The notes beneath the pieces are model-generated. The model worked only from the letters and a program-made list of their open reading frames with translations, ran no database searches and was not told the DNA's origin. This document shows positions 43,835 to 53,423 of a DNA stretch of 64,000 bases, in pieces. The DNA lies in assembly GCF_900102335.1 (NCBI RefSeq), contig NZ_FNBM01000006.1:62001-126000 (forward strand). The letters are read 5' to 3'. This DNA is from Phytopseudomonas seleniipraecipitans (lineage in GTDB: Bacteria; Pseudomonadota; Gammaproteobacteria; Pseudomonadales; Pseudomonadaceae). How positions within the stretch are numbered: the stretch's first letter is position 1; each line of letters begins with the position of its first letter. The position numbers and the translations under genes are program-made.

Positions 43835-44509
43835 ATGAAAGCCCAAACCCTAGGGGTACTGCTGGTTACCGCCACGTCGCTGCTAAGCGCCGGCCTGGCC
43901 GCCGCCCAGGATGCAACCAGTGGCCATGCAGGCGGGCATGCCGGGCATGCGGCCGAGGGCAAGTCTGCAACTGCCAGTGCCTCGACGACCGCCTACCGCA
44001 CGATCAACGACAGGATGCACAAGGCGATGGCCGTCACGCTGACAGGCAATGCCGACGTGGATTTCATGCGCGGCATGATTCCCCATCATCAGGGGGCTAT
44101 CGAGATGGCCAAGGTCGCGCTGCAGTACGGCAGCGACGCAAGGGTGCGTGCCTTGGCCAACGAGATCATTGCCGCGCAGGATCAGGAGATCAGCCTGATG
44201 AACGAGTGGTTGGCCGCTAACGCCGCGCGGTATGAGGCCACTCCCGACGCCGGCAAGAGCGCTGAAGTCAGGGCTGCATTCGAGGCGGTCAACCATCGTA
44301 TGCACGGTGCCATGGCCGTTGATTTCAGTGGTAACGCCGATCAGGACTTCATGCGCGGGATGATTCCTCACCATCAGGGCGCCATCGAGATGGCCAAGGT
44401 CGCATTGGCTTACGGCTCCGACCCAGAAGTGCTGAAGCTTGCCAAGCAGGTTATCGCTGCGCAGGAGCAGGAAATCACCCAGATGAGCGCTTGGCTGGAA
44501 AACAACTGA
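43835..44509 (+). CDS. Tandem DUF305 exported protein, CopM-like
   Basis: A 224-residue exported protein with a Sec signal peptide ([25 protein letters not shown]). A His-rich linker ([12 protein letters not shown]) is followed by two DUF305 repeats, each containing [20 protein letters not shown]. The His and Met residues in these repeats ([16 protein letters not shown]) resemble the CopM copper-binding fold. The likely role is periplasmic metal (copper) binding. ATG 43835 gives the signal peptide; an ATG at 43787 would not. Two repeats in one chain rather than one is notable. It is near cadA/cadR but in a different orientation. Confidence 0.88.
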   Translation: MKAQTLGVLLVTATSLLSAGLAAAQDATSGHAGGHAGHAAEGKSATASASTTAYRTINDRMHKAMAVTLTGNADVDFMRGMIPHHQGAIEMAKVALQYGSDARVRALANEIIAAQDQEISLMNEWLAANAARYEATPDAGKSAEVRAAFEAVNHRMHGAMAVDFSGNADQDFMRGMIPHHQGAIEMAKVALAYGSDPEVLKLAKQVIAAQEQEITQMSAWLENN

Positions 44510-44617
44510 GTCGTTCGACCTGCCCATGCTCTGCGCGGGCCGATAGGCAGGACGCGCCGCTCTGGCGGCCCTATAATGGCCGGCTTATCAAATAGCCAGC
44601 CGCCAGAGCCCATACCC

Positions 44618-45280
44618 GTGTTGTTTCCAGCCACTGCTCCCGATCAGCCATCGCCCAGCCGCCGCAGCGCCACGCCGAACCTGCCGGAAATCCATGAATT
44701 TCTCGGTTGCCGCACGCCTCAGCCCTGGGTCGATGCTGCCCTGGCCAATCAGGATATCATGCTGATTGACCATAAAAACTGTGAGTTCAAAGCTGCCAGC
44801 ACGGCGCTCAGCCTGATCGCCAAGTACAGTTGCCACGCGGATTTGATCACCATGATGTCGCGCCTGGCTCGTGAGGAACTGGTTCACCACGAGCAGGTGC
44901 TGCGCATCATGAAACGCCGCAAGATCGGCCTGCGTCCGGTTTCCGCCGCGCGCTACGCCTCGGGCCTGCGCAAGGGCATGCGCAATCACGAACCCTACAA
45001 GCTGGTCGACACCCTGGTGGTCGGTGCCTTTATCGAGGCGCGCAGCTGCGAGCGCTTCGAGGCGATCGTGCCGCATCTGGACGAAGAACTGGGCAAGTTC
45101 TACTTCGGTCTGCTGAAAAGCGAAGCGCGGCACTTTCAGGGTTACCTGAAACTCGCCTACCAGTATGGCGATACGGCGGATGTCGATCAGGCCATCGAGC
45201 GGGTGAGGGCGCTCGAGCAGGAGCTCATCGAGTCGCCGGATACGGAATTTCGCTTCCACAGCGGCGTTCCGCAGGCATAG
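44618..45280 (+). CDS. miaE: tRNA-(2-methylthio-N6-isopentenyl/ms2io6A)-hydroxylase MiaE
   Basis: About 220 residues. A non-heme di-iron ferritin-like hydroxylase of the tRNA-hydroxylase MiaE family, which hydroxylates ms2i6A at position 37. Iron-ligand Glu/His residues are in HKNCEFKAASTA, REELVHHEQVLRIM, FIEARSCERFEAI and SEARHFQGYL. The start is unclear. I use GTG 44618 because the ATG at 44576 overlaps TATAAT (44572-44577), a likely -10 box. TTG 44621 is also possible. Conserved sequence starts at LPEIHEFLG. Confidence 0.88.
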   Translation: MLFPATAPDQPSPSRRSATPNLPEIHEFLGCRTPQPWVDAALANQDIMLIDHKNCEFKAASTALSLIAKYSCHADLITMMSRLAREELVHHEQVLRIMKRRKIGLRPVSAARYASGLRKGMRNHEPYKLVDTLVVGAFIEARSCERFEAIVPHLDEELGKFYFGLLKSEARHFQGYLKLAYQYGDTADVDQAIERVRALEQELIESPDTEFRFHSGVPQA

Positions 45281-45289
45281 GCGGGATTC

Positions 45290-45336
45290 GCCGAGGGATA
45301 ATTCCCGGGTATCGCTTCGCTCAACGCGGGCTGCCT
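45290..45336. repeat. Diverged copy of GGGTATCGC...CTCAAC intergenic repeat
   Basis: GGGTATCGCTTCGCTCAACGCGGGCTGCCTAC between convergent miaE and lpxH corresponds to the 3' part of the dispersed repeat near 21380, which reads GGGTATCGCGTCGCTCAAC-TACGCGG. Confidence 0.45.
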
Positions 45337-45342
45337 ACTGTT

Positions 45343-46065
45343 TCAATCCAGGGCGAAGGCGCTCTGGTTAAAGCCGTTTTCATCGATCTGCAGCGCCCAA
45401 CCCTGTTTATCCCAGTCGCCCAAGACGATTCGCCGCGCCGGTTGGCCATCGACCTGCAATTGGTGGGTGGCAGGGCGGTGGGTGTGACCGTGGATCAGTG
45501 TGCGTACGCCATGGGCCGCCATCACCCGCTGCACTTCATCTGGCGTGACATCAACAATGTCACTGGCCTTCGTGCGGGTCTGTGAGCGGCTTTCCGAGCG
45601 TAGTTTGCGCGCCAGCTTGTGGCGGGTACTCAGCGGCAGGTTACGCAGGATGAACAGGCTCACCGGGTTGCGCAGCCAGCGGCGCATTTTCATGTAGCCG
45701 ACATCCAGCGTGCACAGGCTGTCGCCGTGCATCAGCAGTACTTTTTCGCCTGCCAAGCGAACTTCGTGAGGATCGCTGAGCAGCGTGCAGCCAGCCTCGC
45801 GGCAGAACGCCTTGCCTAGTAGGAAGTCACGGTTGCCGTGCATCAGGTAAATGCGCGTACCGCTGTCGCTCAAGCCGCGCAGGGCCTGGGCGATGCTGTG
45901 CTGGAAGGGCGTCATGGCATCGTCGCCAATCCACACCTCGAAAAAATCGCCAAGAATGTACAGCGCCTCGGCTTGGCGCGCCCGAGTGTCGAGAAAATGC
46001 AAGAACGCCCGGGTTATGTCCGGGCGCTCCTCTTCAAGATGCAGGTCGGAGATCAGCAGGATCAC
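45343..46065 (-). CDS. lpxH: UDP-2,3-diacylglucosamine diphosphatase
   Basis: A 240-residue calcineurin-like metallophosphoesterase that hydrolyses UDP-2,3-diacylglucosamine to lipid X in lipid A synthesis. Metal-binding motifs: [13 protein letters not shown] (D..H), [24 protein letters not shown] and HGHTHRPA. Length matches E. coli LpxH. The stop and start are coupled to the ppiB gene: lpxH starts inside the ppiB stop region (four-base overlap), a conserved order in pseudomonads. Confidence 0.94.
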   Translation of the reverse strand: MILLISDLHLEEERPDITRAFLHFLDTRARQAEALYILGDFFEVWIGDDAMTPFQHSIAQALRGLSDSGTRIYLMHGNRDFLLGKAFCREAGCTLLSDPHEVRLAGEKVLLMHGDSLCTLDVGYMKMRRWLRNPVSLFILRNLPLSTRHKLARKLRSESRSQTRTKASDIVDVTPDEVQRVMAAHGVRTLIHGHTHRPATHQLQVDGQPARRIVLGDWDKQGWALQIDENGFNQSAFALD

Positions 46066-46556
46066 TCGACGATCTCGGCCTTCTCGATGATCACGTCTTC
46101 AGCCGGAACGTCCTGGTGACCGGATTTCATGGTGGTGGCAACGCCTTTGATGGCTTCGACTACGTCCATGCCTTCGACCACTTCACCAAACACCGCATAA
46201 CCCCAGCCCTGTACGGTCTGTGCGCTGTGGTCGAGGAAGGTGTTGTCACCAACGTTGATGAAAAATTGCGCGGACGCCGAGTGTGGCTCCGAGGTGCGAG
46301 CCATGGCCACGGTGCCGATCTTGTTACTCAGACCATTGTTGGCTTCGTTCTTGATCGTCGCTTTGGTCGGCTTCTGCTTCATGCCAGGCTCGAAACCGCC
46401 ACCCTGGATCATGAAGTTGCCGATCACGCGGTGGAACACGGTGCCGTCGTAATGGCCGCTCTTCACGTATTCCTTGAAGTTGGCAACGGTTTCCGGTGCC
46501 TTGTCTTCGAACAGGTTGAGGGTGATGACGCCGTGGTTGGTGTGCAGCTTGATCAT
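46062..46556 (-). CDS. ppiB: Peptidyl-prolyl cis-trans isomerase B (cyclophilin)
   Basis: A 164-residue cytoplasmic cyclophilin. The active-site region is [19 protein letters not shown], with [19 protein letters not shown] and [14 protein letters not shown]. The Arg in FHRV and the Phe/Met/Gln core line the proline pocket. There is no signal peptide, so it is the cytosolic B form. The ATG at 46556 is the family start; a longer upstream reading frame that runs antisense into glnS is spurious. Upstream are lpxH overlap and a divergent gap to glnS. Confidence 0.94.
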   Translation of the reverse strand: MIKLHTNHGVITLNLFEDKAPETVANFKEYVKSGHYDGTVFHRVIGNFMIQGGGFEPGMKQKPTKATIKNEANNGLSNKIGTVAMARTSEPHSASAQFFINVGDNTFLDHSAQTVQGWGYAVFGEVVEGMDVVEAIKGVATTMKSGHQDVPAEDVIIEKAEIVE

Positions 46557-46739
46557 GTGTTTAATCGCTCTGTCGAGAAAATCCCGGGCTACTCCCGGTT
46601 CGGTACAGACAATTAATGTCGGCCGAAGGTCAGGGAGCAGGTGCCAAGGCCTGTCAGGGGGTTGACAGCTTGGGCTATGATAAGCGCTTTGTTTTAGTCG
46701 GCCTACCCTGTGCCGCAATCCGCACGCGCTAAGGACACC

Positions 46740-48404
46740 ATGAGCAAGCCCACCGTCGAAAAAGCCGCCAACTTCCTGCGTCCCCTCGTTCAGGCTGATC
46801 TGGACGCTGGCAAGCATGCCAAGATCATTACCCGTTTCCCGCCGGAGCCCAACGGCTACCTGCATATCGGCCATGCCAAGTCGATCTGCCTTAACTTCGG
46901 CCTGGCCCAGGAATTCGGTGGCGAGTGCAACCTGCGTTTCGACGACACCAATCCCGCCAAGGAAGACCAGGAATACATCGACGCCATCAAGGCCGATGTC
47001 GAGTGGCTCGGCTTCAAATGGGCTGGCGAGGAGCGTTACGCCTCCAATTACTTCGACCAACTGCATGAGTGGGCCGTCGAGCTGATCAAGGCTGGCAAGG
47101 CCTATGTCGACGACCTGTCGCCAGACGAAGCCCGCGAATACCGCGGTACCCTGACCTCGCCAGGCAAGGACAGCCCGTACCGCGAGCGCAGTGTCGAAGA
47201 GAACCTCGATCTGTTTGCGCGCATGAAGGCTGGTGAGTTCCCGGATGGCGCTTGCGCGCTGCGCGCCAAGATCGACATGGCCTCGCGCAACATGAACCTG
47301 CGTGACCCGATCCTCTATCGCATCCGCCACGCCCATCACCATCAGACCGGTGACAAGTGGTGCATCTACCCGAGCTATGACTTTACCCACGGTCAGTCGG
47401 ATGCCATCGAAGGCGTGACCCACTCCATCTGCACCCTGGAGTTCGAGGACCATCGCCCACTGTACGAATGGTTCCTGGCCAACCTGCCCGTGCCGGCGCA
47501 GCCGCGTCAGTACGAGTTCGCCCGCCTGAACCTGAACTACACCATCACCAGCAAGCGCAAGCTCAAGCAGCTGGTCGACGAGAAGCACGTCAGCGGCTGG
47601 GATGATCCGCGCATGTCGACCCTGTCCGGCTATCGTCGCCGTGGTTACACGCCGGCTTCGATCCGCACCTTCTGCGATATGATCGGCGTCAACCGCGCCG
47701 GCGGACTGGTGGACATCGGCATGCTCGAGTTCGCCATCCGCGAAGACCTGGACGCCAACGCGTCGCGCGCCATGTGCGTGCTCAAGCCGCTCAAGGTGGT
47801 GATCACCAATTACCCGGAAGGTAAGGTCGAGAACCTGGAGCTGGCGCGCCATCCCAAGCAGGACATTGGCACCCGCGTGCTGCCGTTCTCCCGCGAGATC
47901 TACATCGATGCCGGCGACTTCGAAGAAACCCCGCCGGACGGCTTCAAACGTCTGGTTCCCGGCGGCGAAGCGCGCTTGCGCGGTAGCTACGTGATTCGCG
48001 CCGACGAAGCGATCAAGGACGCCGCCGGCAATATCGTCGAGCTGCGCTGCTCCTACGACGAAAACACCTTGGGCAAGAACCCGGAAGGCCGCAAGGTCAA
48101 GGGCGTGATCCACTGGGTCCCGGCAGCCGAGAGCGTCGAGTGCGAAGTGCGCCTGTATGACCGCCTGTTCCGTTCGGCAAACCCGGAGAAAGCCGAAGAA
48201 AGCGGCAGCTTCCTCGACAACATCAACCCGGAATCTCTGGTGGTGCTCCAGGGCTGCCGCGCTGAGCCGTCGCTAGCCCAGGCAAGCGCTGACGACCGTT
48301 TCCAGTTTGAGCGTGAAGGTTACTTCTGCCTCGACAAGGAATCGACAGCCGACGCCCTGGTGTTCAACCGCACCGTGACCCTGCGCGATTCCTGGGGGCA
48401 GTAA
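46740..48404 (+). CDS. glnS: Glutaminyl-tRNA synthetase
   Basis: A 554-residue class I aminoacyl-tRNA synthetase charging tRNA-Gln. [21 protein letters not shown] contains the HIGH motif; [11 protein letters not shown] is the KMSKS equivalent. The C-terminal beta-barrel anticodon domain is full length. The start at ATG 46740 ([13 protein letters not shown]) follows AAGGACACC. Its stop is directly followed, with no gap, by the cysS ATG, so the two synthetases are co-translated. Confidence 0.97.
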   Translation: MSKPTVEKAANFLRPLVQADLDAGKHAKIITRFPPEPNGYLHIGHAKSICLNFGLAQEFGGECNLRFDDTNPAKEDQEYIDAIKADVEWLGFKWAGEERYASNYFDQLHEWAVELIKAGKAYVDDLSPDEAREYRGTLTSPGKDSPYRERSVEENLDLFARMKAGEFPDGACALRAKIDMASRNMNLRDPILYRIRHAHHHQTGDKWCIYPSYDFTHGQSDAIEGVTHSICTLEFEDHRPLYEWFLANLPVPAQPRQYEFARLNLNYTITSKRKLKQLVDEKHVSGWDDPRMSTLSGYRRRGYTPASIRTFCDMIGVNRAGGLVDIGMLEFAIREDLDANASRAMCVLKPLKVVITNYPEGKVENLELARHPKQDIGTRVLPFSREIYIDAGDFEETPPDGFKRLVPGGEARLRGSYVIRADEAIKDAAGNIVELRCSYDENTLGKNPEGRKVKGVIHWVPAAESVECEVRLYDRLFRSANPEKAEESGSFLDNINPESLVVLQGCRAEPSLAQASADDRFQFEREGYFCLDKESTADALVFNRTVTLRDSWGQ

Positions 48405-49790
48405 ATGGCACTGTCGATCTACAACACCCTGAGTAAGGTCAAAGAGCCCTTCAAGCCATTGGTCGGTAATCAGGTGCGCATGTATGTGTGCGGTATGACC
48501 GTCTATGACTTCTGCCACATCGGCCATGCCCGGGTGATGGTCGCCTTCGACGTGGTCACCCGCTGGCTGCGTCATCGCGGCTATGACGTGACCTACGTGC
48601 GCAACATCACTGACATCGACGACAAGATCATCCGCCGCGCCAACGAGAACGGCGAGCCGTTCGAAGCGCTGGTCGAGCGCATGATCGCAGCCATGCACGA
48701 AGACGAAGCGCGCCTGTCGGTGCTGCGTCCGGATCAGGAGCCTCGCGCCACCGGCCATATCGCCGGCATGCACGAGATGATCCAGACCCTGATCGACAAG
48801 GGCTACGCCTATGCGCCGGGAAATGGCGACGTGTACTACCGCGTGGGTAAGTTCGTCGGCTACGGCAAGCTGTCGCGCAAGAAGATCGAAGACCTGAAAA
48901 TCGGTGCGCGCATCGAAGTCGACGAGATCAAACAGGACCCGCTGGACTTCGTATTGTGGAAGGGCGTCAAGCCGGGTGAGCCGAGCTGGCAGTCTCCGTG
49001 GGGCGCGGGCCGTCCGGGCTGGCATATCGAATGCTCGGTGATGTCCACCTGCTGCCTGGGCGAGACCTTCGATATTCATGGCGGTGGCCCGGATCTGGTG
49101 TTCCCGCACCACGAGAACGAGATTGCCCAGAGCGAAGCGGCGACCGGCAAGCTTTACGCCAATGCCTGGATGCACGCCGGTGCGGTGCGCGTGGATGGCG
49201 AGAAGATGTCCAAGAGCCTGGGCAACTTCTTCACCATTCGTGAAGTGCTGGAGAAGTACCACCCGGAAGTGGTGCGCTACCTGCTGGTGTCCAGCCACTA
49301 CCGCAGCCCGATCAACTACTCGGAAGAAAGCCTCAAGGAAGCCAAGGGCGCCCTGGAACGTTTTTACAACGGCCTCAAGGGCTTGCCCGAAGTCGCTCCG
49401 GCCGGTGGCGAGGCCTTCGTCGAGCGCTTCAGCGCCGCGATGGATGACGACTTCAACTCCCCGGAAGCCTGCGCGGTGCTGTTCGAGATGATCCGCGAGA
49501 TCAATCGCCTGCGCGACAGCGATTCACAGGCCGCTGCCGGCCTGGCCGCTCAGCTCAAGCAGCTGGCTGGCGTGCTCGGCGTGCTGCAACTGGAGCCGGA
49601 AGCGTTTCTCCAGGCTGGCGCCGGAGGCAAGGTCGATGCGGCCGAAGTGGAAGCGCTGATCGCTGCGCGCCTGCAGGCGCGTGCCGAGAAGAACTGGGCC
49701 GAGTCCGACCGTATCCGCGATCAGATCACCGCGCTGGGTGTGGTCCTCGAAGACGGTAAGGGCGGCACCGCCTGGCGGCTGGCGGAATAA
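48405..49790 (+). CDS. cysS: Cysteinyl-tRNA synthetase
   Basis: A 461-residue class I synthetase for tRNA-Cys. It has the zinc-binding Cys region ([20 protein letters not shown], with HIGH), [31 protein letters not shown], and [12 protein letters not shown]. Length is standard. It begins at the base after the glnS stop, giving a two-gene operon, and a clear terminator follows. Confidence 0.97.
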   Translation: MALSIYNTLSKVKEPFKPLVGNQVRMYVCGMTVYDFCHIGHARVMVAFDVVTRWLRHRGYDVTYVRNITDIDDKIIRRANENGEPFEALVERMIAAMHEDEARLSVLRPDQEPRATGHIAGMHEMIQTLIDKGYAYAPGNGDVYYRVGKFVGYGKLSRKKIEDLKIGARIEVDEIKQDPLDFVLWKGVKPGEPSWQSPWGAGRPGWHIECSVMSTCCLGETFDIHGGGPDLVFPHHENEIAQSEAATGKLYANAWMHAGAVRVDGEKMSKSLGNFFTIREVLEKYHPEVVRYLLVSSHYRSPINYSEESLKEAKGALERFYNGLKGLPEVAPAGGEAFVERFSAAMDDDFNSPEACAVLFEMIREINRLRDSDSQAAAGLAAQLKQLAGVLGVLQLEPEAFLQAGAGGKVDAAEVEALIAARLQARAEKNWAESDRIRDQITALGVVLEDGKGGTAWRLAE

Positions 49791-49801
49791 GCGATCGCCG
49801 T

Positions 49802-49834
49802 TGAAAAAGGCCGCGAATGCGGCCTTTTCATTTT
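49802..49834 (+). terminator. Terminator after cysS
   Basis: AAAAAGGCCGC gaat GCGGCCTTTTCATTTT forms a strong hairpin with a T-rich 3' side just after the cysS stop. Confidence 0.92.
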
Positions 49835-49867
49835 CAGAAGCCTGCCCGAATTGCTGATGGGAACACC

Positions 49868-51787
49868 ATGCTGACCCGTTACAAACTGCTGCTTTCCACC
49901 ACGCTGGCACGCTATTTCCCACGTACCGCAGCGTACCTTGAAGCTGAAAAACATGCCGCTGCAGAGCGGCTCAAGGCGGCGCCAAAAGCCAAGGGCAAAC
50001 CTGCTGCCAGAAAAAAAGGGCCAGCTGCAGAACGCGCAGGGAAGGGCGCCGGTCCGACAAAAAAGCCCGTTAGGCGCGCGAGCGTCGGTATTTACTCTGC
50101 GGCTGCCCTGAAAATTACCGCTGCTCAGGAACAGGCCATGCGCGAAAATGTCGCGCGCGCTGTTACAGCTGGGATGGTAGGCGCGCCCTCGGACGAGCAG
50201 TGGGCGATGATCCTGGGCCGCCAGCCGCTGACGCGCATTTTCGCCGGCGCAGGTTCGGGTAAGTCGACCACGCTAGTGCTGCGCGTGGTCTTCATGCTCT
50301 GTCATCTGAACATCGAGCCCGAGCGGCTGACGGTGATCTCCTTCACCAATGCCTCCTGCGTCGAACTGCGTGAACGCCTGCTCAAGGTGCTGGCGTTCTG
50401 GCAAGCGCCTATCGAGGAGCGCGCGGTGCGTGACTGTGTGCGTACCTTCCATTCAGCTATGGGCGTATTGGCGCGCGAGGCGCTGGGCAGTCCCGTCTGG
50501 TTCGAACAGCTGGGCGACCGTGCAGCCAGCGAGCCCGATAACCCCTTGGCGGGCGGGCGCTTGGCGGCAGCGCAAAGTCGCCTTCTGAAAGAGGTGTACC
50601 AGCGCTGTTACGCCGAGGATCCAGCGTTCCGCTCACAGGTTCATGCACTGCTCAGATCACCCGTGCCCGATGAGCTGAAACCGTTACCGAAGGCGCCTAT
50701 GCAGCCGTTCAAGGTTAGCGGCGAGCTGCACGCTGTCCCGCTGCATGAGGCGTTTTATGGTCAGGCCGGTTTTATCGAAAGCATCGGTATTCGCATTGAG
50801 CAGTTGGCGGTCGAGACGGTGCCCTGCTCAGAGCAGGAGCGCGCCTTCCTAGGCGCGCTGCAGATATTTTGGACAGCGCTGCAGCAACAGTTGGATCAGC
50901 AGGGCGTGCTGACCTTCAATGGCGCGTTCCAGCAACTGACCCGGATGCTCGATGAAGGAGATGCTCGGTTGCCGACGGCCGCGCTTGCGAGTCTGTCTCA
51001 CCTGCTGATCGATGAATTCCAGGATGTCTCGCCACAGATCGTGCAATGGCTGCAAGCCGTGCATCGGCGCCTTGCTCGTGAGGCGGGCGCGGTCAGCCTG
51101 ATGGCCATCGGTGATGATTGGCAGTCGATCTACGGCTGGCGCGGTAGCTCGCCGGAGCTGTTCATGGACTTTGATCGGCACTTCCCCAGCAAAGGAAAGG
51201 GTAAGAGCGCAGTGCTGATGCTCCAGGCCAATTACCGATCGATCGAACCGGTTATCCGTGATGCCGAGGCCATCCTCTCGGATGTGGCGTTCAAGCAGGA
51301 CAAGCGCACCGCGGCGATCCACTCCACGCCGGCAGGCGGACATGGCGTGCAGGTGGTAACGCCGTTCGAGCTGGCGCGGCACTTACCAGACCTGCTGCGG
51401 GAAATCAGCGCGCAGTGCGAATACGCCGAGGCGATTGGTTCGCAGGAGCGCACGGCAGTCTTGCTGCTTGGCCGGCGCAACGAGACACTGAAAGAGGTGC
51501 AGGTCGCGCTCGACCGCAAATTGCCGGTAAAGGTGTACACCATTCACCGCGCCAAGGGACTGCAGGCAGAGGTGGCGATCATTGTCGATGACTGCATGCC
51601 GGTTATGTCACATCCGCTACGCAATGCTCTGTATGCGCACAGCGGTTTCTTCTCAAACAGTTACGATCAGGCAATGGGCGACGAAAGCCTGCGCCTGGGC
51701 TACGTGGCGGTGACGCGCGGCGTCAGCCGAGTGCTGTGGTTCGTGCGCAAGCCTCAAGGGGCTACGCGCTCATTGAAGCTGCGTTGA
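49868..51787 (+). CDS. Orphan UvrD/Rep-like SF1 helicase
   Basis: A 639-residue superfamily 1A helicase-like protein. The N-terminal 75 residues are basic and Ala/Lys-rich (KAAPKAKGKPAARKKGPAAE), possibly a DNA-contact tail. The helicase core has Walker A GAGSGKSTT, motif II LLIDEFQDVSP, motif III GDDWQSIYGWRGSSP, and the C-terminal UvrD_C_2-type VYTIHRAKGLQAEVAIIVDD and GYVAVTRGVSRVLWF. No nuclease or accessory subunit is nearby. It is flanked by terminators on both sides and lies between cysS and folD. ATG 49868 is used; upstream ATG 49817 overlaps the terminator. Confidence 0.88.
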   Translation: MLTRYKLLLSTTLARYFPRTAAYLEAEKHAAAERLKAAPKAKGKPAARKKGPAAERAGKGAGPTKKPVRRASVGIYSAAALKITAAQEQAMRENVARAVTAGMVGAPSDEQWAMILGRQPLTRIFAGAGSGKSTTLVLRVVFMLCHLNIEPERLTVISFTNASCVELRERLLKVLAFWQAPIEERAVRDCVRTFHSAMGVLAREALGSPVWFEQLGDRAASEPDNPLAGGRLAAAQSRLLKEVYQRCYAEDPAFRSQVHALLRSPVPDELKPLPKAPMQPFKVSGELHAVPLHEAFYGQAGFIESIGIRIEQLAVETVPCSEQERAFLGALQIFWTALQQQLDQQGVLTFNGAFQQLTRMLDEGDARLPTAALASLSHLLIDEFQDVSPQIVQWLQAVHRRLAREAGAVSLMAIGDDWQSIYGWRGSSPELFMDFDRHFPSKGKGKSAVLMLQANYRSIEPVIRDAEAILSDVAFKQDKRTAAIHSTPAGGHGVQVVTPFELARHLPDLLREISAQCEYAEAIGSQERTAVLLLGRRNETLKEVQVALDRKLPVKVYTIHRAKGLQAEVAIIVDDCMPVMSHPLRNALYAHSGFFSNSYDQAMGDESLRLGYVAVTRGVSRVLWFVRKPQGATRSLKLR

Positions 51788-51792
51788 AACGA

Positions 51793-51822
51793 GAACGGCG
51801 CCTCGAGGGGCGCCGTTCTTGC
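51793..51822. terminator. Terminator between helicase gene and folD
   Basis: GAACGGCGCC tcgagg GGCGCCGTTC with TT downstream, a perfect 10-bp stem between convergent genes. Confidence 0.85.
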
Positions 51823-51837
51823 TACTGCCGAAGGTCA

Positions 51838-52692
51838 TCAGGCGTGCAGATGTTCCGCTGCATGCAGGGTGTTTTCCAGCAGGCAGGCGCGGGTCATCGG
51901 GCCTACACCACCGGGCACCGGAGTGATCCAGCCGGCGCGGGGCAGGGCGGTTTCATACACCACATCGCCGATCAGCTTGCCGTCGTCCTGGCGATTGATG
52001 CCCACGTCGATAACGATGGCGCCTTCCTTGATCCACTCGCCCTTGACCAGCCCAGGCTTGCCCGCCGCAACCACGACGATATCAGCCTGGCCCACATGAC
52101 CGGCCAGATCTTTGGTGAAACGGTGGGTGACGGTCACGGTACAGCCGCCGAGCAGAAGCTCCATCGCCATCGGCCGACCAACGATATTCGAAGCGCCCAC
52201 CACTACCGCGTGCATGCCATAGAGATCCTGCCCCGTGCTGGCCAGCAGCGTCATGATGCCCTTCGGCGTACAGGGACGCAGTAGCGGCATGCGTTGAGCC
52301 AGACGGCCAATATTGTAGGGGTGGAATCCATCGACATCCTTGTCCGGGCGGATGCGTTCCAGCAGCAGCGATGCATCGAGGTGTGCCGGCAACGGCAACT
52401 GCACCAGAATGCCATCGATGCTGGCGTCATTATTCAGCGAGTCGATCAGGTTGAGCAGTTCATCCTGGCTGGTTTCAGCGCTCAGGTCATAAGCACGGGA
52501 AACAAAACCGACTTCCTCGCAATCCTTGCGCTTGTGCGCGACATATACCTGAGAGGCGGGATCGCTGCCGACCAGGATCACCGCCAGGCCGGGCGCACGC
52601 AGCCCCTGCTGGCGTCGCTCGGCAACGCGCTGGGCAATCTGCTGGCGGATATTGGCGGCAATCGCTTTGCCATCTATCAGTTGTGCGGTCAT
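51838..52692 (-). CDS. folD: Bifunctional methylenetetrahydrofolate dehydrogenase/cyclohydrolase
   Basis: A 284-residue FolD that interconverts 5,10-methylene-, methenyl- and 10-formyl-THF. Key blocks: [31 protein letters not shown] (catalytic Lys in YVAHKRK), [48 protein letters not shown], and [18 protein letters not shown]. Length is normal. It reads toward the helicase gene and away from the tRNA cluster. Confidence 0.96.
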   Translation of the reverse strand: MTAQLIDGKAIAANIRQQIAQRVAERRQQGLRAPGLAVILVGSDPASQVYVAHKRKDCEEVGFVSRAYDLSAETSQDELLNLIDSLNNDASIDGILVQLPLPAHLDASLLLERIRPDKDVDGFHPYNIGRLAQRMPLLRPCTPKGIMTLLASTGQDLYGMHAVVVGASNIVGRPMAMELLLGGCTVTVTHRFTKDLAGHVGQADIVVVAAGKPGLVKGEWIKEGAIVIDVGINRQDDGKLIGDVVYETALPRAGWITPVPGGVGPMTRACLLENTLHAAEHLHA

Positions 52693-52824
52693 TGCGCTCG
52701 ATTAACCATTGGAAGGGAGTGAAAAAGGACGCGCATTCTCGCATGGCATTAAGGAAGGGCAAAGGCGCGTGCACGTGGATTTGGTGTAACTCCTTTATCT
52801 AACTGAATTTTTTCGATTCAGGTG

Positions 52825-52853
52825 TTGACGGCATTTAGGTGGCTCTATAAGAT
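52825..52853 (+). promoter_or_regulatory. tRNA operon promoter
   Basis: -35 TTGACG (52825-52830) and -10 TAAGAT (52848-52853) with a 17-bp spacer, followed by GC-rich GCGCACC, a discriminator typical of stringently controlled stable-RNA promoters, upstream of the tRNA-Arg gene. Confidence 0.72.
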
Positions 52854-52959
52854 GCGCACCACTTGGCGAGCACAGCAAGTCACAGGGTAAAGCGGCAACG
52901 GCAGCAACGAAAGTGGCCGCTCTAGCCGAAGCTTGAAATCTGCTCTAGTGGATGGATAA

Positions 52960-53036
52960 GTGCCCGTAGCTCAGCTGGATAGAGCATCCGCCTTCTAAGC
53001 GGATGGTCGCAGGTTCGAGTCCTGCCGGGTGCGCCA
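52960..53036 (+). tRNA. tRNA-Arg (anticodon TCT)
   Basis: A full cloverleaf. Acceptor GTGCCCG/CGGGTGC with U-G pairs, D-arm TAGCTCAGCTGGATAGAGC, anticodon stem CCGCC/GGCGG-type with TTCTAAG loop (anticodon TCT), T-arm GCAGG-TTCGAGT-CCTGC, and encoded CCA. Confidence 0.93.
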
Positions 53037-53074
53037 CTAGGTGAGTCGGCACAAGTAAGCAGTAAAGCAATATG

Positions 53075-53150
53075 GTGGGCGTAGCTCAGTTGGTAGAGCA
53101 CAGGATTGTGGCTCCTGGTGTCGAGGGTTCGATCCCCTTCGTCCACCCCA
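53075..53150 (+). tRNA. tRNA-His (anticodon GTG)
   Basis: Acceptor GTGGGCG/CGTCCAC, D-arm TAGCTCAGTTGGTAGAGC, anticodon loop TTGTGGC with anticodon GTG, T-arm GAGGG-TTCGATC-CCCTT, discriminator C and CCA. A G at 53074 precedes it, consistent with the encoded G-1 of tRNA-His. Confidence 0.94.
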
Positions 53151-53162
53151 TATTCTGAAAGC

Positions 53163-53191
53163 GCCAGGCCTTAAAAAGCCTGGCGTTTTTG
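53163..53191 (+). terminator. Terminator or processing hairpin after tRNA-His
   Basis: GCCAGGC cttaaaaa GCCTGGC followed by GTTTTTG between tRNA-His and tRNA-Leu. Confidence 0.75.
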
Positions 53192-53212
53192 TTTGTAAAA
53201 GGTATTTACCAC

Positions 53213-53297
53213 GCGGACGTGGTGGAATTGGTAGACACACTGGATTTAGGTTCCAGCGCCGCAAGGTGTGAGAGTTCGAGTCTCTCCGTCCGCACCA
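53213..53297 (+). tRNA. tRNA-Leu (anticodon TAG)
   Basis: An 85-nt class II tRNA. Acceptor GCGGACG/CGTCCGC, D-arm TGGTGGAATTGGTAGACAC, anticodon stem CTGGA/TCCAG with loop TTTAGGT (anticodon TAG), variable arm CGCCGCAAGGTG, T-arm GAGAG-TTCGAGT-CTCTC, CCA encoded. Confidence 0.94.
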
Positions 53298-53423
53298 TCT
53301 TTAGCGCCCCTCCCGTTTGCCACCTGCATCTAGGGTGACTTCTGCAACACCTCCCTCTAGAATGCATGCCCTTAAATGGGGCCGGTGAACGGCTGGCATA
53401 TGTCTGTGCAACGAGGAATATCC

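Noticed and set aside
46557..48113. Long N-terminal extension of ppiB
   Set aside because: It runs antisense through glnS; the cyclophilin has its normal N-terminus at 46556.
52922..53264. Minus-strand frames translating to GRRGSNPRHQEPQSCALPTELRPPY-type peptides
   Set aside because: These are the well-known false ORFs from antisense of tRNA genes; the region encodes tRNA-Arg, tRNA-His and tRNA-Leu.
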